From the NCBI GenBank assembly GCA_038241115.1, contig JBBRGA010000134.1:1-9356 (forward strand): a DNA stretch of 9,356 bases. The letters run 5' to 3'. Positions 6,923-9,356 of the stretch are shown one piece after another (the first letter of the stretch is position 1; each line of letters begins with the position of its first letter). Both the position numbers and the translations under genes were made by a program. Origin of the DNA: JANYJJ01 sp038241115 (GTDB lineage: Bacteria; Pseudomonadota; Gammaproteobacteria; Burkholderiales; Burkholderiaceae_C). A model generated the notes under the pieces. That model made no database searches. It was not told the DNA's origin and saw only the letters and a list, made by a program, of their open reading frames with translations.

Positions 6923-7645
6923 CTAGGACCTGAAAAGGCGCGAGTACTGGGTCTCGTGCTGCGCCGACAAGATGGCCAACATGGGCGTGAAAGCCACGCG
7001 TTCGCTGTCCATCAAGCGCATGCTGCGGTCGACCACGGTGGGGATGTCAGCGCTCAACGCGGCCAGTATGCGTTGGCCCGCGCTTTGACCCAAAGGCACT
7101 GATTTGAGCGCCGCTTGCATCATGTTTTCTGCCCAACCAAATGCAAAACTCAGCAGCGCTTCACGGCAGGGCGCGCCCGTGTGAAGTGCAGCCAAAGCAA
7201 ACGCCACAGGCCATGTCGGTGCGGGCGAAAGAAGTGCCAAAAATTGGGTGGCCGCAGCATGATTCGCATGGGCCGGGCGGTTCTTCATCCAAGCGCACAA
7301 CGAGCGTCCCATTTGTTCGGTTTGCTGGCGCAGCTCGCTGGTTTCGCGGGTGGTCGTGATCCAGGCGTTCAGCTCGGTGATGTGATCGAAGTCGTCCCGT
7401 TGCCACGCACCAAAGGCTTTGTTCACCACCGCCAGATCGCTGCGGCCCAAGCTAAGGTGCAGTTGGCCCAGCAGCCAGATTTGGGCTGACGCTTCATCGC
7501 TGACGATGCCCGCATTCACTGCGGCTTCCAACGCCTCGGAGTAGCTGAAGCCGCCCACAGGCAAGGCTGGTGAGGCCAGCTGCATCAGTTGCAGCAGGGC
7601 GGCGGCGCTGAGCGGCTTGGCAGCGCGTTGCCGGATACGTGTCAT
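6923..7645 (-). CDS. ureF: Urease accessory protein UreF
   Basis: UreF is an all-helical scaffold that joins UreD/UreH and UreG on apo-urease and gates the GTPase activity of UreG. The 240-residue length fits the family. Visible signatures are SPALPVGGFSYSEALE at 25-40, LGRSDLAVVNKAF, the RETSELRQQTEQMGRSL helix and the C-terminal TQYSRLFRS at 232-240. The ATG at 7643-7645 shares its A with the TGA stop of ureE (TGATG). There is no separate Shine-Dalgarno, so translation is probably coupled to ureE. The stop is TAG at 6923-6925. No odd features in the protein. Confidence 0.96.
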   Translation of the reverse strand: MTRIRQRAAKPLSAAALLQLMQLASPALPVGGFSYSEALEAAVNAGIVSDEASAQIWLLGQLHLSLGRSDLAVVNKAFGAWQRDDFDHITELNAWITTTRETSELRQQTEQMGRSLCAWMKNRPAHANHAAATQFLALLSPAPTWPVAFALAALHTGAPCREALLSFAFGWAENMMQAALKSVPLGQSAGQRILAALSADIPTVVDRSMRLMDSERVAFTPMLAILSAQHETQYSRLFRS

Positions 7646-8268
7646 CAGTGATGATGACCACAGCCGGGACCGTGAACGTGTGGTGCGGGTGCAGCGGCGG
7701 GTGCAGCAGCAGCCGCAGCGATGGGGATCGCCTTGCGCGGCGTCGCTGCGGGCTCGTGTGCATGCGCGTGATCGTGGCCTCCCGCATGAGCTTCCGAGTA
7801 AGCCCCCGCCTCGGGCTCGAACGGAGCCAGCTCATCGGTCACCACCAGGTGCATTTGTCGCAGCATGGCCGCCAGCACATGGTCGGGTTCCAGCAGCAGT
7901 GCGTCAGCTTGCAACTCCAGCTGCACATGCCGGTTTCCCAAGTGATAGGCCGCGCGCAGCAGGTCGTGTGGGCTGCCACGAGGATGATCGTTTTGAGCGC
8001 CGTTTTCGCTGCCGCAGCGCACCACCATGACCGGCTGCGGCGTGGCGATCACCTTCACCAGCGAGCCGTCTTCGGTGACCAGCACATCACCGCCGCGCAC
8101 CACCGTGCCGCGCGGTAAAAACACGCCCAAGTGGCGGCCGTGTGAGTCTTCGGTGTCGAAGCGGCTTTTTTGCCGCGTGTCCCAGTCGAGCACCACGGCG
8201 GCGGCGCGTTTCAGCAGCACAGGGCTCAGGCCGTGGCCCTGGGGGAGGAGTTTGTTGACGGTTTGCAT
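7645..8268 (-). CDS. ureE: Urease accessory nickel metallochaperone UreE
   Basis: UreE is a dimeric cytoplasmic nickel chaperone that hands Ni(II) to UreG for urease maturation. The 207 residues begin MQTVNKLLPQGHGL. The peptide-binding-like N-terminal domain has QKSRF and GRHLGVFLPRGTVVRGGDVL (45-64). The metal-binding domain has AAYHLGNRHV, with H114 as the likely counterpart of the conserved dimer-interface nickel ligand. A segment around residues 86-100 looks longer than in relatives I recall. The tail is histidine-rich in two clusters (H161-H171 and H197-H207, including C203 and a terminal HHH) joined by an Ala/Pro linker at 184-196. The ATG at 8266-8268 fits the family. The frame extends upstream to a GTG at 8331, but that extra stretch is not family-like. 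It is the first gene of the visible ureEFG operon, divergent from the iron-binding protein gene. Confidence 0.95.
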   Translation of the reverse strand: MQTVNKLLPQGHGLSPVLLKRAAAVVLDWDTRQKSRFDTEDSHGRHLGVFLPRGTVVRGGDVLVTEDGSLVKVIATPQPVMVVRCGSENGAQNDHPRGSPHDLLRAAYHLGNRHVQLELQADALLLEPDHVLAAMLRQMHLVVTDELAPFEPEAGAYSEAHAGGHDHAHAHEPAATPRKAIPIAAAAAAPAAAPAPHVHGPGCGHHH

Positions 8269-8372
8269 GGGGCTGATGGGAATGTGGAAGGTCTGAGGTG
8301 AGCAACTTGCGAGCCTGACATTTTCAGCCACTTCAGCGCGCCGCGGGAGCAGGGCTTTTGGGCTACCGATCT

Positions 8373-8392
8373 AAATGCGAATCGTTCCTGTT
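8373..8392 (+). promoter_or_regulatory. Putative Fur box upstream of the iron-binding protein gene
   Basis: AAATGCGAATCGTTCCTGTT resembles a Fur operator. Its core AATGCGAATCGTT (8374-8386) agrees with AATGATAATCATT at 10 of 13 positions, while the flanks match poorly (10 of 19 overall). It overlaps the candidate promoter of the Fe(3+)-binding protein gene, the expected place for iron repression. It lies in the shared ureE/iron-gene intergenic region of 173 bases (8269-8441). Assignment by eye only. Confidence 0.42.
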
Positions 8393-8397
8393 AAGAT
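8389..8397 (+). promoter_or_regulatory. Candidate extended -10 promoter element
   Basis: TGTTAAGAT has the TGn extension plus TAAGAT (4 of 6 to TATAAT), 44 bases before the start codon of the iron-binding protein. No good -35 is visible at 16-18 bases upstream, which is tolerated by extended -10 promoters. The Fur-like site overlaps its upstream side. Confidence 0.35.
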
Positions 8398-8428
8398 TGA
8401 AAGCATCGCTGCACAACGCGGCTTTTAG

Positions 8429-8434
8429 AAGAGG
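8429..8434 (+). promoter_or_regulatory. Ribosome binding site deciding the start of the iron-binding protein
   Basis: AAGAGG lies seven bases before the ATG at 8442 and only four before the adjacent in-frame GTG at 8439. The spacing favours the ATG. Confidence 0.6.
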
Positions 8435-8441
8435 TTTTGTG

Positions 8442-9356
8442 ATGATTAGAAATTCACTTTCCGCCGTGGTCCTGGCCGTCAACGTTCTAGCTGCGGTTGG
8501 CGCGCAAGCCCAAACCCAAACGCAAACCCAAACTGCGCCGGCTGCGCAAGTCGTGAACATTTATTCAGCCCGCCATTACCAAACCGACGAGGCGATGTAC
8601 GCCAACTTCACAGCCCAGACCGGCATCAAGATCAACCGGCTGGATGGCAAGGAAGAAGAGTTGATGGAGCGCATCAAAAACGAAGGTGGCAGCAGCCCGG
8701 CCGACGTCTTGATCACGGTAGATGCGTCGCGCCTGGAGTTGGCCGACAAAGCCGGCATGTTCCAGCCGCTGGCTTCCAAGATCATTCAAGACCGTGTACC
8801 CGCCAGCCTGCGCACTGCCAACTGGGCCGCGTTTTCCACCCGCGCTCGGGTGATTGCATACAACACGGCCGCGGTGAATGGGCAGTGGGTGCAAACCTAT
8901 GAAGACTTGAGCAACCCGCGCTTGAAAGGGCAGGTTTGCGTGCGCTCCGGCTCGCATCCCTACAACTTGTCGCTGGGCGCAGCCATGATTGCCCACAGCA
9001 GCGAGGCCGCTACCGAGGCCTGGGCCAAAGGCGTGGTGGCCAACTTTGCGCGCAGCCCCAAGGGCGGTGACACCGACCAGCTGCGCGCCGTGGCCGCTGG
9101 CGAATGCGGCGTGACGTTGACCAACACTTACTACGTGGCGCGTTTGATGCGCTCGACCAAGCCCGAAGACGTGAAAGACATGGCCGCGCTCACGGTGGTC
9201 TGGCCCAACCAAAAAACCTGGGGCACGCATGTCAACGTGTCGGGCGCGGGCGTGATCAAAACCGCGCCCAACCGCGCCAACGCGGTGAAGTTTTTGGAGT
9301 ACCTGACCAGCGACTCGGCGCAGGCCTACTTCGCCGACGGCAACAACGAATGGCCG
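8442..9356 (+). CDS. Periplasmic Fe(3+) ABC transporter substrate-binding protein (3' truncated)
   Basis: This protein binds ferric iron in the periplasm for an ABC importer of the FbpA/FutA/AfuA type. The reading frame is open for 305 codons to the right edge. Family members are about 340 residues, so roughly 40 residues and any permease and ATPase genes lie outside. A signal peptide spans residues 1-23 (MIRNSLSAVVLAVNVLAAVGAQA), with a likely signal peptidase I cut after AQA. The mature start is a QT repeat. The conserved VVNIYSARHY follows (H45 and Y46 are probable metal ligands), then ADVLITVDASRL, the hinge-region WAAFSTRARVIAYN, and TNTYYVARL with the paired tyrosines Y230/Y231 typical of iron-binding clamps. 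The paired tyrosines favour Fe(3+) over nickel despite the urease neighbours. A Fur-like site upstream suggests iron repression. No other ORF on the opposite strand shows family features. Confidence 0.92.
   Translation, partial: MIRNSLSAVVLAVNVLAAVGAQAQTQTQTQTAPAAQVVNIYSARHYQTDEAMYANFTAQTGIKINRLDGKEEELMERIKNEGGSSPADVLITVDASRLELADKAGMFQPLASKIIQDRVPASLRTANWAAFSTRARVIAYNTAAVNGQWVQTYEDLSNPRLKGQVCVRSGSHPYNLSLGAAMIAHSSEAATEAWAKGVVANFARSPKGGDTDQLRAVAAGECGVTLTNTYYVARLMRSTKPEDVKDMAALTVVWPNQKTWGTHVNVSGAGVIKTAPNRANAVKFLEYLTSDSAQAYFADGNNEWP
8511..8534 (+). repeat. Four-copy CAAACN hexamer tandem repeat in the iron-binding protein gene
   Basis: Four consecutive hexamers (CAAACC, CAAACG, CAAACC, CAAACT) encode QTQTQTQT at residues 24-31, immediately after the predicted signal cleavage site. 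Unit length is a multiple of three, so copy-number changes would lengthen or shorten the N-terminal linker without shifting frame. Confidence 0.8.

Noticed and set aside
8161..8176. GCGGC-T6-GCCGC inverted repeat in ureE, with an A6 run on the coding strand
   Set aside because: The stem is only 5 bp, and the A6 run (CAA AAA AGC) is not phased as a -1 slippery heptamer; ordinary R-Q-K-S-R coding explains it.
8269..8331. Upstream GTG start for ureE adding 21 residues
   Set aside because: UreE relatives begin at the equivalent of MQTVNKL; the extra stretch has no similarity and no supporting Shine-Dalgarno.
8565..9230. 221-codon minus-strand frame opposite the iron-binding protein
   Set aside because: The plus-strand frame has a signal peptide, ribosome binding site and conserved FutA/FbpA motifs; the minus frame has none.
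1..9356. Search for tRNA or rRNA genes, CRISPR arrays, transposases, integrases, toxin-antitoxin or phage-defence genes
   Set aside because: None seen on either strand; all long frames with family signatures are housekeeping or transport genes.

Overview
The window is a GC-rich chromosomal segment of a betaproteobacterium, most likely order Burkholderiales and probably family Comamonadaceae. This placement is inference from the style of the DnaE, UreE, UreG and LysR proteins; no database search was possible. It holds seven protein genes, two cut by the window edges, packed with gaps of 10 to 173 bases. I see no RNA gene, CRISPR array, insertion sequence, integrase or attachment site, and no gene-free stretch longer than 300 bases.

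Layout from left to right. (1) The C-terminal five-sixths of dnaE, the replicative DNA polymerase III alpha subunit, on the plus strand. (2) A convergent minus-strand pair, lysA followed by an EamA-family membrane transporter, probably co-transcribed from the lysA side. (3) lysR on the plus strand, divergent from lysA across about 81 bases; this is the classical lysR/lysA pair in which LysR activates the last step of lysine synthesis. (4) A short repeat-bearing gap, then the minus-strand urease accessory operon ureE-ureF-ureG, converging on lysR. (5) A 173-base divergent control region with a Fur-like site, then the start of a periplasmic Fe(3+)-binding protein gene on the plus strand that runs off the right edge.

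Functionally there are three unrelated modules: replication (dnaE), lysine supply with its regulator and a possible co-regulated exporter (lysR, lysA, EamA gene), and metal handling (nickel delivery to urease by UreE/UreF/UreG beside an iron-uptake gene). The urease structural genes are absent from the expected upstream side of ureE.

I do not see a convincing undescribed system here. The points most worth a second look are a correctly phased A AAA AAG slippery heptamer inside dnaE, a perfect 12-bp inverted repeat inside lysA, the detached ureEFG cluster facing an iron gene, the two-cluster histidine tail of UreE, and the candidate operators in the two divergent intergenic regions.
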